Shown piece after piece: positions 34,185 through 43,146 of a stretch of 64,000 nucleotides of DNA (position 1 is its first letter; each line of letters begins with the position of its first letter). The notes beneath the pieces were generated by a model. The model saw nothing but the letters and a program-made list of their open reading frames with translations. It was not told where the DNA came from and did no database searches. Origin of the DNA: Sphingomonas sp. (lineage in GTDB: Bacteria > Pseudomonadota > Alphaproteobacteria > Sphingomonadales > Sphingomonadaceae). The stretch covers positions 186,001 through 250,000 of the forward strand of contig NZ_JAHBZJ010000002.1 of assembly GCF_019635455.1 (NCBI RefSeq). Direction: 5' to 3'. The position numbers and the translations under genes were made by a program.

Positions 34185-36869
34185 CTACAACTTGTACACG
34201 AGGTTGAACGAGAAGCTGCGCGGGCGGGTCAACTCGTAGCGGCGCTGCGCGAAGGGATTGAGATACCCCTGCCGCACCGGCTCCTGCAGGATGTCGTTCG
34301 CCTCCAGTTTCACGATCAGGCGATCGGTGAGCGAGAAGCGGATCGCCGCGTCGAGCTGTCCGCGCCCTTCCAGCCAATAGGTCGTCAGCGCGCTGCTGCC
34401 GAGCGAGATCGGACTCTTGCTCTTGTAGTTGTACGCGACCCGGATTTCGCCGTTGCCCGGGAGGCGGTAGAACATCGTCGCATTGACAAGCCAGTTCGGC
34501 TGATACTGCAGTGCCTTGAGCGGCACCACGGTGGTACCCGAAATGTACTGCGTCTTGGCCCACAGCCGGGTGACGTTGACCGCCGCGCCCAATTTGTCGT
34601 GCAGGAAGCCGGGCAGGCCCGGGATCCGGTCACTCACGATCTGGAACTCGAAGCCCTTCAGCTTCGACGCGGACACGTTCTGCGGTGACGACACCGTGTA
34701 CTGGACCCCGTTGATCGTCTCCAGCGTTGAGGTGACGTAGATGTCGTCCTTGATGTTCTTGTAGAATCCGCCGAGCGAGATCAGCCCGCCCGCACCGAAA
34801 TAATATTCGGCGGCCACGTCGAAGTTGTCGGACACGCGCGGTTTCAGATTGGGATTGCCGCGCGCGAGGGTCAGCGTCTGGTCGTTGCGCGCCTCCGCGC
34901 GGGCGATGTCGCCGAACGCGGGCCGGCCGAGCGTGCGGCTGTAGCCGCCCTTCAACCGGAAGGCGTCGGTGAACTGGTTGGTAACCAGCAACGACGGCAG
35001 CCAGTGGCGGTAGCCGCCGTCCTTGCGCGAAAAGGTGCCGTTGTAGGTACCCGCAATCGATACCGGCGAGTCCGCCTTGAAATCCAGGTCGTCGTAGCGG
35101 AACCCGCCGATCACCTTCAGCCCCTCATGCGCGTACATGAGCGAAACGTAGGCAGCGAGGTTGCGCTCCTGATACCCATAATCGTCCGAGAAATTGGTGT
35201 TGTTGGTTGCCGCCGTGTTGATGGTCAGCGACGGTTTCACGTTCGCCTGGAAGTTCGCCATGTCGATCCACAGAACCGGGTAGTTGTACATGTACGAACT
35301 AATGTCGGGTATGAAGCCGAGCGAGCCGAGCACCGCGTTGTTTGTATTGTAGGTGATCTTGGCGGAATCGCGGATCGCCTTCACCTCGCGCCAGTCGCCG
35401 CCGATGGCGAAGCCGAAGCCCTCGCTATTGGCACCGTAATTGCGCTTGTAATCGAGCCGCGCCTCCTTCGAGGTCATCTTCGCGTTCACGATCAGGTCCG
35501 ACACCGCGCTCATGCGGAAATTGCCGGGAACGATCAGGTCGGCGTTGTTGTCGATCGTGATCCGATCCGACAATTCGGTCATGTCGTAGGTGATGAACGA
35601 GTTCGGCGGGCTGTACGCGTAGGTCGCGTTCAGATCGAGATCGTAGAATTTGTTGCGCAGGTAACCGGCCCGAAACTGGAGCGAGGAATCCCCGCCGAAG
35701 TCCTTGACCATCTTGAACAGCAAGGCGCGGGTTTCGTTTTCGAACCGGTCATAGTCGTCGGACGCACGCACGCGACCAATCTTGAGCCGCGCGACCTCGT
35801 CGCTGAGCCGGACGAGATTGGTGTAATTCTCGACCAGGAACTGGTTGAAGGTCTGGTCCTCGACCTGCTTGTAATAATAGCCGAGTAGCGAGAACTGCAG
35901 ATCGGGTGTCGGCGCATATTCGAACTGCGCCGAGCCGCCATAGGTCCGGGTGAAGTGGGTATAGTCCATTGGCCGGATCAGGCTGGGCAGCGGCTGCTTG
36001 TTGTCCCAGTCGGACAGGTCGGCCTTCGCGACCCCGCCGGCGGCGTTGTAGAACACACGACCGTTGGCGTTGCGCTTGGTGTAGTCATAGTCGCGCTGGC
36101 GAAAAACGCCGCTGAGCACGACGCCGAACTGGTTGTCCGAGCCGAAGCGGTGGCCCCAGACGCTCTTCACGTCGACGCCCAGCGGCCGATCCTTGTAATG
36201 ACCGAGACTGTTGGTGCCGGGTACGTACTTGCCCTTGCCGGTCTGCAGGATGACGCCACCGTCGATGTAGAACAGGGGCCGGTCGTTCAGCGCGCTGCGC
36301 GGCACGATATTGGTCACGCCGCCGATCGCGCCGGCGTCGAGGTCCGACGTGAAGGTCTTGTACACTTCGGTCGTGCGGGAAATCTGCGTCGGGATCAGGT
36401 TCAGGTCGACGCGGCGGAGCCCATCGCCGTCGTTGGCGCTGGAGAACATCGCCATGCCGTCGAACGAGGTGTAGTTGAGGTCGGGGGAGATGCCGCGCAC
36501 CGATACATAGGCCGCTTCCTGCTCGCCATAAAGCGTCTGCATCGAGCTGACCCCCGGCACGCGGATCAGCGCCTGGGCCAGCGTCTTGTCGGCCAGGTCG
36601 CCGGTGTCGTCTTGGGTCAGCGTATCGACCACCCCGAGTGCCTTCTTGCGATTCTGCACCGCTTCCTGGCTGCGCAGCGCGCTGCCGATCACGACGATTT
36701 CCTCGCCAACGGCAGCGTCGGACTCCTGCGCCAGGGATGCCGGATCGGCGGTTTGCGAAGCGGCGGCGGCCGACGATGTCTCGGCGGTCGCGGTCTGCGC
36801 CTTTGCTGAGGTTGCGAGCACCGCGCCGACGAGTGCGATCGCGGTTCCAAATTGATAGCGGGCTTTCAT
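34185..36869 (-). CDS. TonB-dependent outer membrane receptor
   Basis: An 894-residue receptor with signal peptide MKARYQFGTAIALVGAVLATSAKAQ. Its plug (EEIVVIGSALRSQEAVQNRKKALGVVDTLTQDDTGDLADKTLAQALIRVPGVSSMQT, with FDGMAMFSS) resembles the large carbohydrate-linked receptors of sphingomonads and caulobacters. The barrel ends SFSFNLVYKL. GGGAGGG precedes the ATG. It is the first gene of a set with two secreted phosphoesterases and stands 95 bases after the ribitol dehydrogenase gene, so its ligand is probably a phosphorylated polyol or a related oligomer. Confidence 0.92.
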   Translation of the reverse strand: MKARYQFGTAIALVGAVLATSAKAQTATAETSSAAAASQTADPASLAQESDAAVGEEIVVIGSALRSQEAVQNRKKALGVVDTLTQDDTGDLADKTLAQALIRVPGVSSMQTLYGEQEAAYVSVRGISPDLNYTSFDGMAMFSSANDGDGLRRVDLNLIPTQISRTTEVYKTFTSDLDAGAIGGVTNIVPRSALNDRPLFYIDGGVILQTGKGKYVPGTNSLGHYKDRPLGVDVKSVWGHRFGSDNQFGVVLSGVFRQRDYDYTKRNANGRVFYNAAGGVAKADLSDWDNKQPLPSLIRPMDYTHFTRTYGGSAQFEYAPTPDLQFSLLGYYYKQVEDQTFNQFLVENYTNLVRLSDEVARLKIGRVRASDDYDRFENETRALLFKMVKDFGGDSSLQFRAGYLRNKFYDLDLNATYAYSPPNSFITYDMTELSDRITIDNNADLIVPGNFRMSAVSDLIVNAKMTSKEARLDYKRNYGANSEGFGFAIGGDWREVKAIRDSAKITYNTNNAVLGSLGFIPDISSYMYNYPVLWIDMANFQANVKPSLTINTAATNNTNFSDDYGYQERNLAAYVSLMYAHEGLKVIGGFRYDDLDFKADSPVSIAGTYNGTFSRKDGGYRHWLPSLLVTNQFTDAFRLKGGYSRTLGRPAFGDIARAEARNDQTLTLARGNPNLKPRVSDNFDVAAEYYFGAGGLISLGGFYKNIKDDIYVTSTLETINGVQYTVSSPQNVSASKLKGFEFQIVSDRIPGLPGFLHDKLGAAVNVTRLWAKTQYISGTTVVPLKALQYQPNWLVNATMFYRLPGNGEIRVAYNYKSKSPISLGSSALTTYWLEGRGQLDAAIRFSLTDRLIVKLEANDILQEPVRQGYLNPFAQRRYELTRPRSFSFNLVYKL

Positions 36870-36908
36870 CTGTCCCTCCCTTGTTCAGCGGCGCTGTATA
36901 CGCGCTAT

Positions 36909-36924
36909 GTTACTGTTTTATAAC
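36909..36924. promoter_or_regulatory. candidate operator upstream of the TonB receptor
   Basis: GTTACTGTTTTATAAC has GTTA/TAAC outer arms, in the AT-rich gap before the receptor gene. It resembles the GTTATTGACGCAATAAC palindrome beside the DeoR gene, though the spacing differs by one base. Confidence 0.3.
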
Positions 36925-36963
36925 GTATTTATTGCTTTGAACGGCTTGGAAAAACCTGGCCGG

Positions 36964-37695
36964 TCAGACATCGAAATTGTGCGGCAGGATGACGAGATCG
37001 CGGATGATCACGCCCTTGCGGCGGGTCAGCATGAAGACGATCGCCTCGGCGACATCGCGCGGCTCCATCAGAGCGCCGGCGGCGATCTCGTCGGCCAGCC
37101 GCTGTGGGTCCCAGTCCTTGAGCAGCGGGGTATGCACCGGACCCGGCAGCACGGCTGCGACCCGCACCCCGGACGAAGCGACCTGACGCCGCACGGTATG
37201 GACAAACGCCTGCACCGCATGCTTGGACGCGGTGTAGACTGGCTCCGCGACGATCGGGATCGCGCCCGCGATCGAGCTGGTGACGATGACGTCGCCGCTG
37301 CCCTGCGCCATCATCGCGGGCAGCACCGCGCGCACCGAGCGGAAGGTCGCGTTTACGTTCAGGTTGAGCATGAAGTCCCAGCGATCGGCGTCGCCTTCCC
37401 ACACCTTGCCGCCGACATAGCCACCGGCATTGGCGTGCAGGATATCGATCCGGCCGTGGGCCGCGACGATGTCGGCGACGGCGCGCTCGACCGCGGCATA
37501 ATCGAACAGATCAACCGCCACCGCGGTCGCGCTTTCACCCAGCGACGCGATCGCCGCGTCGAGCGCTTGCTGGTCACGATCCAGCAGGTACACGTACACG
37601 CCAGCGGCGACGAGCGCCCGCGCGGTCTCGAGCCCGATGCCCGAGGCACCTCCCGTGATCGCAGCGATCTTTCCGTCGATCGGGTTGTCCTGCAT
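36964..37695 (-). CDS. rbtD: ribitol 2-dehydrogenase
   Basis: A 243-residue SDR, which by family recall closely matches Klebsiella ribitol dehydrogenase over its whole length. Shared stretches include GKIAAITGGASGIGLETARAL, RIDILHANAGGYVGGKVWEGD, PVYTASKHAVQAFVHTVRRQVA, VRVAAVLPGPVHTPLL and the end VIIRDLVILPHNFDV. It oxidises ribitol to D-ribulose with NAD. The ATG at 37695 follows AGGAGA; a GTG at 37719 overlapping the HAD stop is also possible. It is the last gene of the DeoR-kinase-kinase-HAD-rbtD chain, and its product is the substrate of the D-ribulokinase two genes upstream. Confidence 0.92.
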   Translation of the reverse strand: MQDNPIDGKIAAITGGASGIGLETARALVAAGVYVYLLDRDQQALDAAIASLGESATAVAVDLFDYAAVERAVADIVAAHGRIDILHANAGGYVGGKVWEGDADRWDFMLNLNVNATFRSVRAVLPAMMAQGSGDVIVTSSIAGAIPIVAEPVYTASKHAVQAFVHTVRRQVASSGVRVAAVLPGPVHTPLLKDWDPQRLADEIAAGALMEPRDVAEAIVFMLTRRKGVIIRDLVILPHNFDV

Positions 37696-37715
37696 CTCTC
37701 TCTCCTGCGCCGCGG

Positions 37716-38555
37716 TCACCAGCGCAGCTCCGTCATCTGAAATTCGGGGGGGGCGCCCGCCCGGTCAAACAAGGCGGGCAATTCCTGTGGGCTGGCGTCC
37801 GCCAGGATGCCGCCGGTGATCAGGCAGCTGTCGAGCCCTGCGCCGCGCGCACCGGCAATGTCGTGCTCGATGCTGTCGCCGATGCAGAGGATGCGACTTG
37901 CCGAGATATCGCCGACCGCCGCGCGCGCAGCTGCATAGATCACCGGGAAGGGTTTCCCGATCCACGTCACTTCGCCGCCGAGGACTTCGTACAGCGTCGC
38001 GATCTGGCCCGCCCCGAACCGCAGCCCGCCAGGGGTCAGCATGTGGGTGTCGGGGTTGGTGCAATAGGCAGGCACATCGCGCGCCGCGGCGGGACCGAGC
38101 AGCGCACGGTAATCGTCGAGCGAGCGGGTGTCCCCCTCGCTGCCGGCGATCAGCACGAAATCGCAGTCCCGACCGTTTGTCGTCACCGTGATCGGTAGGC
38201 CCTCGACTGCCGAGCGGTCACCGTCGCGCGCGATCAGCAGGCAGCGCTGCGCGACGCCCGTGGCCTCGAGCATCGTCCAGCCGACTTCGCCCGACGACAA
38301 CAGCAGTGTGTAGCTGTCCGGCGTAAAGCCGAGCCGGCCCAGCCGGGCGACGTTTGGGGCCGAGCGCTTGCCCGAATTGGACAGCAGCACCACCTGCTTG
38401 TCTGCGTCCCGCAAGGCGCGGAGCGCCGCTGCCGCGTGCGGATACGGCGTCGTGCCGTCGTGCAGCACACCAAACTGGTCGATGAAGAACGCATCGTAGC
38501 GGTCGGCGACTTCACCGAGTCCCGCGAGCAGGCTGGGTTGAGTTTCGGTCATCAT
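37716..38555 (-). CDS. HAD-superfamily IIA protein (TIGR01459 type)
   Basis: A 279-residue HAD-IIA protein. Motif I reads FIDQFGVLHDG: the nucleophile Asp is kept but the usual Asp two residues on is Phe, as in the TIGR01459 subgroup, so phosphatase activity is uncertain. Motif II is VVLLSNSGKR, a cap domain follows, then WIGKPFPVIYAAA and motif IV CIGDSIEHDIAGARGAGLDSCLITGG. A sugar phosphate would be the likely ligand given its place between D-ribulokinase and ribitol dehydrogenase. Start overlaps the kinase stop (ATGATGA). Confidence 0.88.
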   Translation of the reverse strand: MMTETQPSLLAGLGEVADRYDAFFIDQFGVLHDGTTPYPHAAAALRALRDADKQVVLLSNSGKRSAPNVARLGRLGFTPDSYTLLLSSGEVGWTMLEATGVAQRCLLIARDGDRSAVEGLPITVTTNGRDCDFVLIAGSEGDTRSLDDYRALLGPAAARDVPAYCTNPDTHMLTPGGLRFGAGQIATLYEVLGGEVTWIGKPFPVIYAAARAAVGDISASRILCIGDSIEHDIAGARGAGLDSCLITGGILADASPQELPALFDRAGAPPEFQMTELRW

Positions 38556-39823
38556 GCCGCCGTCCTGCCCTGCAGGCTCTGCAGCGCCAGGTGCGCGACG
38601 CCCGCCGCCGCTTCGCTCGACCGCGCGGTAAGGAAGGGCGCACCCAGCGCACGCTGACGCATCGCGGTCCATTGCGCGTTGCCGGCACCACCGCCGACGC
38701 TGCGCAGCGAACGGAGTGCCGGGGCTCCCAGCTTCGCCAGCCTGGCGTATCCCTCGGCCTCGATCGCCGCGATCCCGGCGAGGAGTTCGTGCAGGAATTC
38801 GGCTTCGTCGGCGGGACGCGGCGACAGGCGGGGTGCCATCGCCGGGTCGGCATGCGGGAAGCGTTCGCCGTTCGCGAGCAGCGGGTAATAGTCCAGCAGC
38901 GGCTCGCGCGCCGGATCGATGTCCTCCGACAGCGCGGCCAGTCGATCCGCATCGAAATACGCCGCTAGGACCTTGCCGCCGGTATTGGACGCGCCGCCCA
39001 CCAGCCAGCCGCCGGCGATCCGGTGGCTGTAGATGCCGTGCTCGGCGGAAAAGATGGGCCGGTCGGACAGGATCTTGAGCGTCAGCGACGAGCCGAGCGC
39101 GGTGACCCCGTCGCCGATCCGGCTTGCGCCTGTCGCCAGAAAGGATGCGCAGCCGTCGGTCGTTCCGGCGACGATCTGGACTGTCGGGCGCAACCCGAAC
39201 TGCTCCGCGACTTCGCGACGGAGCGGGGCGACAGGGGTCCCCGCCGGCACGACCCGCGGCAGCAGCGCGCAGCGGACGCCGGTCGATCCGATCCAGTCCC
39301 CCCAGCGGCGGGCGACCGGGTCGTAGCCGGTCTTAAGCGCATTATTCTCGTCGCTGACATCCCAGCACCCCGTCAGCCGCGCCGCGATCCAGTCGGCCTG
39401 GTGCAGCAGGTGCACGACGCCGGGTACGTCCTGCAACACCAGCGCCTTCGCCAATCCGGAGGTCGCGCCGTGCGCGGCGGTGTCGGTCGGTGCGGCATGC
39501 GCGACCCGATCCAGCGCCTGCGTGTCGGCGACCGCGTCGTCGTACATCATCGCCGGCGCGAGCGGGTTCCCGCGGCCGCACGTTGCCAGCAGGGTACCCG
39601 ACGTGCCGTCGACCGCGATCGCCCGGATCGCATCGCGCTCCGCCGCAGCAAGCACTTCCGCCAAAGTCTCGTCCGCCAGCGCGGCCCAGGCCGACGGATC
39701 GCGGGCTTCGCCGTTTGCGAAACGGCGTTCGGCCGTGGCGACGGTTTCGCCGGAGGGATCGAGCGTCACGCACCGCACGCCCGACGTTCCGACATCCAGC
39801 CCAACGACGATGGGCCGGCTCAT
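38552..39823 (-). CDS. D-ribulokinase, FGGY family (SePSK/AtXK1 type)
   Basis: A 423-residue kinase. It matches the cyanobacterial/plant D-ribulose kinase subgroup: VGLDVGTSGVRCVTLD at the N terminus, AVDGTSGTLLATC, PAMMYDD, HQADWIAARLTGCWDVSDENNALKTGYDP, GTTDGCASFLATGASRIGDGVTALGSSLTLK, GIYSHRIAGGWLVGGASNTGGKVL and the ending GGGAGNAQW. It would phosphorylate D-ribulose to D-ribulose 5-phosphate for the pentose phosphate pathway. That fits directly with ribitol dehydrogenase two genes on. ATGA overlaps join it to both neighbours. Confidence 0.88.
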   Translation of the reverse strand: MSRPIVVGLDVGTSGVRCVTLDPSGETVATAERRFANGEARDPSAWAALADETLAEVLAAAERDAIRAIAVDGTSGTLLATCGRGNPLAPAMMYDDAVADTQALDRVAHAAPTDTAAHGATSGLAKALVLQDVPGVVHLLHQADWIAARLTGCWDVSDENNALKTGYDPVARRWGDWIGSTGVRCALLPRVVPAGTPVAPLRREVAEQFGLRPTVQIVAGTTDGCASFLATGASRIGDGVTALGSSLTLKILSDRPIFSAEHGIYSHRIAGGWLVGGASNTGGKVLAAYFDADRLAALSEDIDPAREPLLDYYPLLANGERFPHADPAMAPRLSPRPADEAEFLHELLAGIAAIEAEGYARLAKLGAPALRSLRSVGGGAGNAQWTAMRQRALGAPFLTARSSEAAAGVAHLALQSLQGRTAA

Positions 39824-41190
39824 GCCGCCGACCTTTCGCTCTGACCGAGCGCGGGCAGCTGCGCAGTCCAAGCGCGCCGGTACGCATCGAGACCAACATA
39901 GGTGCTCGCCTGCACGGCGACCGGCGACGGCAGGGTCATCGCCTGGCCATGAGCGGCGAACGCGAGCGCCGCGGCACCGGCCGCCGTTCCTTCGCTGATT
40001 GCCCCCTCGGCGACGGATTGTGCAGGGCGCAGCTGTGCGAGCAATTCGGCGAGGACGCCGCCCGCGGTCAGTCCACCGTCGATGATGATCGGGTTGTTCG
40101 ACCGGATCGTGTCGAGGCAGAAATCGGTTGTCAGCGCGACGTAAAGCAACGCCAGTGCAGCGCGTTCGGCCGGGTCCCTCAGCTCCGGCACGATGCGTCC
40201 CGGTTGGCCACCGAACGGCCCCGCCGCCGCGAAGGCGGGTAACGCAAAGCACCCGGCTTCGATCACTCGCTGGATTGCCTGGCGCGCAACCACGCCCTCG
40301 AAGTCGGCCGCGATCGCGTCGAACTCGCGACCGCCCATGAAGCCGATCGTCGGAACTGCGCGACCATCGACATCGACGTTGCAATACATGTCAAAGGCTT
40401 CGTCGAGCGCGTCGAGCGGGCAGTCCGGGTTGAACACGATCACCCAGGTACCGGTCGAAATCAGCGTGAACGCCCGCTGTCCCAGCGAGCGATAGGCGTG
40501 GAGCGCGGCGTTGCTGTCGTGCACACCGTTGTGGACCGCGACCGCACGTCCGCCGATCGTCGTGCTGCCGACGATTTCGCCTGCGCGTGCGAAGGCCGGC
40601 AGCTTTCCACGCCAGCCCTTCGCGCCGATCACCGACGCATAGTCAGCCCGCGCCGGCGCCCAGATATGTGAGTGACAGCCCATGTAGCTGTACTCGGCCG
40701 CCTGTCTGCCGCCGAGCCGCCAGCTCCAATATTGCGGATAGCCGAGGATCGCGGTTGCGCGATCAAACGCCGCCGGCTCCAGATGCGCGAGCCAGACCAG
40801 GTGGCGACCATAGTTGAACCCCTGAGGCCGCGGCGGCGCGTATGTCTCCGCATAGGGCGGCAACTCTGCGGCGACGGTTGCGACCAGTTCGCCCGGCAAT
40901 TCCTGCTCATAGTCGAGGATCGGCCGGACCAGGCCGCGGTCGTCGGCCAGCGCGAAGGTGCAGCCGTGAGCCGAGACCATCACGCCCTGGATTTCGCCCG
41001 GCCGCTCGGCTTCCGCGGCGTCGAGCGCCTTGCGTACCCAGGCAGCGAGCGCGACATCGTCGAGTACCGACATGCCGTCGACGACCTTCCACACTGGCCG
41101 CGTGCGCGCCGTGAAAGTCACGCTGCCGTCCGTGTCCAACACCAGCAACTTGGTATTGGTCTTGCCGAAGTCGAGGACGGCGATCGTCAT
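39820..41190 (-). CDS. FGGY family carbohydrate kinase (NaCK-like), specificity unknown
   Basis: A 456-residue sugar kinase of the actin/hexokinase fold. Phosphate loop 1 is IAVLDFGKTNTKLLVLDTDG; loop 2 is near TLISTGTWVIVFNP; the C-terminal adenosine motif is IIIDGGLTAGGVLAELLAQL. The pattern ILGYPQYWSWRLGGRQAAEYSYMGCHSHIW recalls L-fuculokinase/rhamnulokinase relatives, and I place it in the Novosphingobium carbohydrate-kinase-like group. It is clearly different from the D-ribulokinase next to it, so the locus handles a second sugar or intermediate. Start at 41190 overlaps the DeoR stop. Confidence 0.85.
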   Translation of the reverse strand: MTIAVLDFGKTNTKLLVLDTDGSVTFTARTRPVWKVVDGMSVLDDVALAAWVRKALDAAEAERPGEIQGVMVSAHGCTFALADDRGLVRPILDYEQELPGELVATVAAELPPYAETYAPPRPQGFNYGRHLVWLAHLEPAAFDRATAILGYPQYWSWRLGGRQAAEYSYMGCHSHIWAPARADYASVIGAKGWRGKLPAFARAGEIVGSTTIGGRAVAVHNGVHDSNAALHAYRSLGQRAFTLISTGTWVIVFNPDCPLDALDEAFDMYCNVDVDGRAVPTIGFMGGREFDAIAADFEGVVARQAIQRVIEAGCFALPAFAAAGPFGGQPGRIVPELRDPAERAALALLYVALTTDFCLDTIRSNNPIIIDGGLTAGGVLAELLAQLRPAQSVAEGAISEGTAAGAAALAFAAHGQAMTLPSPVAVQASTYVGLDAYRRAWTAQLPALGQSERSAA

Positions 41191-41966
41191 GCGTCGCTCG
41201 ACCTGACGGCGACGATGCGTACATCGACACCCTTGCCCTCCAGCATCGCGCGGTGCTCCTTCGCGAGCCCGTCGTCGACGATCAGCGTGTCGATCCGCGA
41301 CCAAGGTAGCGACACCTGCCGCGCGCCGACCGCGAACTTGGAGCTGTCGATCAGTACGACGATCCGGTCGGCGCATTCGGCGTAGCGGCTGGCGACATCG
41401 ACCAGCAGCGGGTGCGATTCGAGCAGACCGCGCTCGTCCGCCCCCTGAGCGCTTAGAAAGAACTTGGACGCAAAGAACGGGGCGCCGCTCGCGGGTCCGT
41501 GGAGGATCAGCGGCTCTCGGTGGAGCTCCCCGCCCGCGACCGTCAGCGCACAAGTGCCGACTTCACCCACCATCGCGGCGAGCGGCATCGAATTGGTGAA
41601 CAAGCGGATGTTGCGCCGAGCAATCTGCTCGCCGAGCCGGAAGCAGGTCGAGCCGCCGTGGACGATGATCGCGTCGCCGTCCTGCACCATCGCCGCGGCT
41701 TCGGCGGCGATCGCGTTCTTGGCCGCGACATCGACGTCGCTGCGCTCGGCATAGGTGCGCGCGAACACGCCGTGCGCGGTCGCGCCGTCGATGGCGGAGA
41801 TGCCGCCATAGACCTTGCGCGCAAGACCTTGGTCATGGAGCTTGTCGATGTCGCGGCGGACGGTCGCCACCGACACCCGCAGATGATCCGACAGGTCGCG
41901 CGCCGACGCGAAGGGCGACGCACGAAGATGCTCCAGGATCAGATCATGACGATGCGAGTCGCTCAA
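41187..41966 (-). CDS. DeoR family transcriptional regulator (UlaR-like)
   Basis: A 259-residue sugar-responsive repressor. The N-terminal winged helix is RHDLILEHLRASPFASARDLSDHLRVSVATVRRDIDKLHDQGLARKVYGGISA. The C-terminal DeoRC sensor has AIIVHGGSTCFRLGEQ, LFTNSMPLAAMV and IVVLIDSSKFAVGARQ, closest to UlaR. Such regulators bind a phosphorylated sugar. The best start is a TTG at 41966 behind GGGAGGGG; no ATG is in frame. It is first gene of the coupled chain to rbtD and is divergent from the aldolase, so it can govern both arms through sites at 42045-42077. Confidence 0.88.
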   Translation of the reverse strand: MSDSHRHDLILEHLRASPFASARDLSDHLRVSVATVRRDIDKLHDQGLARKVYGGISAIDGATAHGVFARTYAERSDVDVAAKNAIAAEAAAMVQDGDAIIVHGGSTCFRLGEQIARRNIRLFTNSMPLAAMVGEVGTCALTVAGGELHREPLILHGPASGAPFFASKFFLSAQGADERGLLESHPLLVDVASRYAECADRIVVLIDSSKFAVGARQVSLPWSRIDTLIVDDGLAKEHRAMLEGKGVDVRIVAVRSSDA

Positions 41967-42044
41967 ATTGCCCCTCCCCGACGGCAATCCGCTTCTTTTC
42001 GAAGACTGAGTTAGTGCAAAAGATGCGCGCAAGCAATCATAAAA

Positions 42045-42077
42045 TGATCGACATCGATCAGTTATTGACGCAATAAC
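42045..42077. promoter_or_regulatory. two adjacent palindromes, candidate DeoR operators
   Basis: TGATCG-ACAT-CGATCA (42045-42060) and GTTATT-GACGC-AATAAC (42061-42077) abut each other in the divergent DeoR/aldolase gap. Both have perfect six-base arms. A TTGACG -35-like hexamer (42065-42070) for the aldolase direction lies inside the second one, so binding there would block transcription. Confidence 0.6.
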
Positions 42078-42144
42078 GTCATATATGCGAGATAGTCGCT
42101 GCGGGTTGACGTGTTGTAGGCACCGTAAGACGGAGGGGATTTAC

Positions 42145-43146
42145 GTGCAGGATTGCGACGCCCTTCGCGCTTTGCGTCGGCTGGCCGCCCGGATCGGACA
42201 GGACCGTACGCTCGTGCAGGGCGCGGGCGGCAATGTCTCTCTCAAGCTTGGCGATTTGATGTGGGTGAAGGCGTCGGGTACCTGGCTCGCCGATGCGGAC
42301 GCCGCCGACATATTCGTGCCTGTCGCGTTGCCGAGTTCGGCCAAATCTGAGTTCGCCGTCAGCGGCCCCAACCCTTCCCGCCTTCGTCCGTCGATCGAGA
42401 CTTCGCTGCACGCCGCGCTGCCGCAGGCGGTCGTGTTGCACATCCATAGCGTCGATGTGATCGCCTGGGCTGTACGTGCCGACGCGCGCGGAAGCTTGGC
42501 GGAACGGCTCGCGGACCTGCCCTGGGCCTATGTCCCATACCGCCAGCCGGGGCCTAAGCTGACCGCTGCGCTCCGCCACGCGATGCGGCCCGGCGTGAAC
42601 GTATTCGTTCTGGCCAACCACGGGTTGGTCGTCGCCGCTGAGGGTATCGCGACCGCCGAAGCCCTCCTGCGCAGCGTTATGCATCAGCTTGCGATCGAAC
42701 CTCGCGCGACGCCATCCCTAACCGCGCTGCCTAGCGCCGGACACGGTTTCCATCCGGTCGCCGACCCGGTCACCCATTCCTTGGCGACCGACCCGGCCAG
42801 TTTCAGGGTCGCAACCGCCGGCGCGCTCTATCCGGATCACGTTGTGTTCCTCGGCGCCGAACCGGTGGTCATCGAACACGATGCCGAACTCGGTGCTGCG
42901 CTGGCGCGCCACGCAGCCGCAGGCCGGCAGCCGCCCCGCTGGGTTATCGTAAACGGCGCAGGCGTGCTGGTCGCCGACGATATCGCGCGCGGTGGAGATG
43001 AGATGCTGCGCTGCCTGGCCGACGTCGCCGCGCGGATACCGGCGGGCGCGCAGCTAGCGCCATTGACCACCGAAGACATCGCCGTCCTGATGAACTGGGA
43101 TGCCGAACACTATCGCCAGCGCCTGGCGATGCGGGCGTGCGCATGA
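42145..43146 (+). CDS. class II aldolase/adducin family protein
   Basis: A 333-residue protein with the metal-dependent class II aldolase fold: DRTLVQGAGGNVSLKLGDLMWVKASGTWL, then the zinc ligands in VVLHIHSVDVIAW and VFVLANHGLVVA. Homologues cleave fuculose, rhamnulose or ribulose 1-phosphates, or act as epimerases. It is longer than fuculose-1-phosphate aldolase (~215) and resembles the N-terminal half of the RhaD-type bifunctional enzyme, with an extra ~100 residues at the C terminus. GTG start with GGAGGGG six bases upstream. Its stop overlaps the MFS start. Confidence 0.87.
   Translation: MQDCDALRALRRLAARIGQDRTLVQGAGGNVSLKLGDLMWVKASGTWLADADAADIFVPVALPSSAKSEFAVSGPNPSRLRPSIETSLHAALPQAVVLHIHSVDVIAWAVRADARGSLAERLADLPWAYVPYRQPGPKLTAALRHAMRPGVNVFVLANHGLVVAAEGIATAEALLRSVMHQLAIEPRATPSLTALPSAGHGFHPVADPVTHSLATDPASFRVATAGALYPDHVVFLGAEPVVIEHDAELGAALARHAAAGRQPPRWVIVNGAGVLVADDIARGGDEMLRCLADVAARIPAGAQLAPLTTEDIAVLMNWDAEHYRQRLAMRACA

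Noticed and set aside
36870..36963. Pho box before the TonB receptor/phoD genes
   Set aside because: No repeated CTGTCAT-like units were found, so phosphate control is not supported by sequence.
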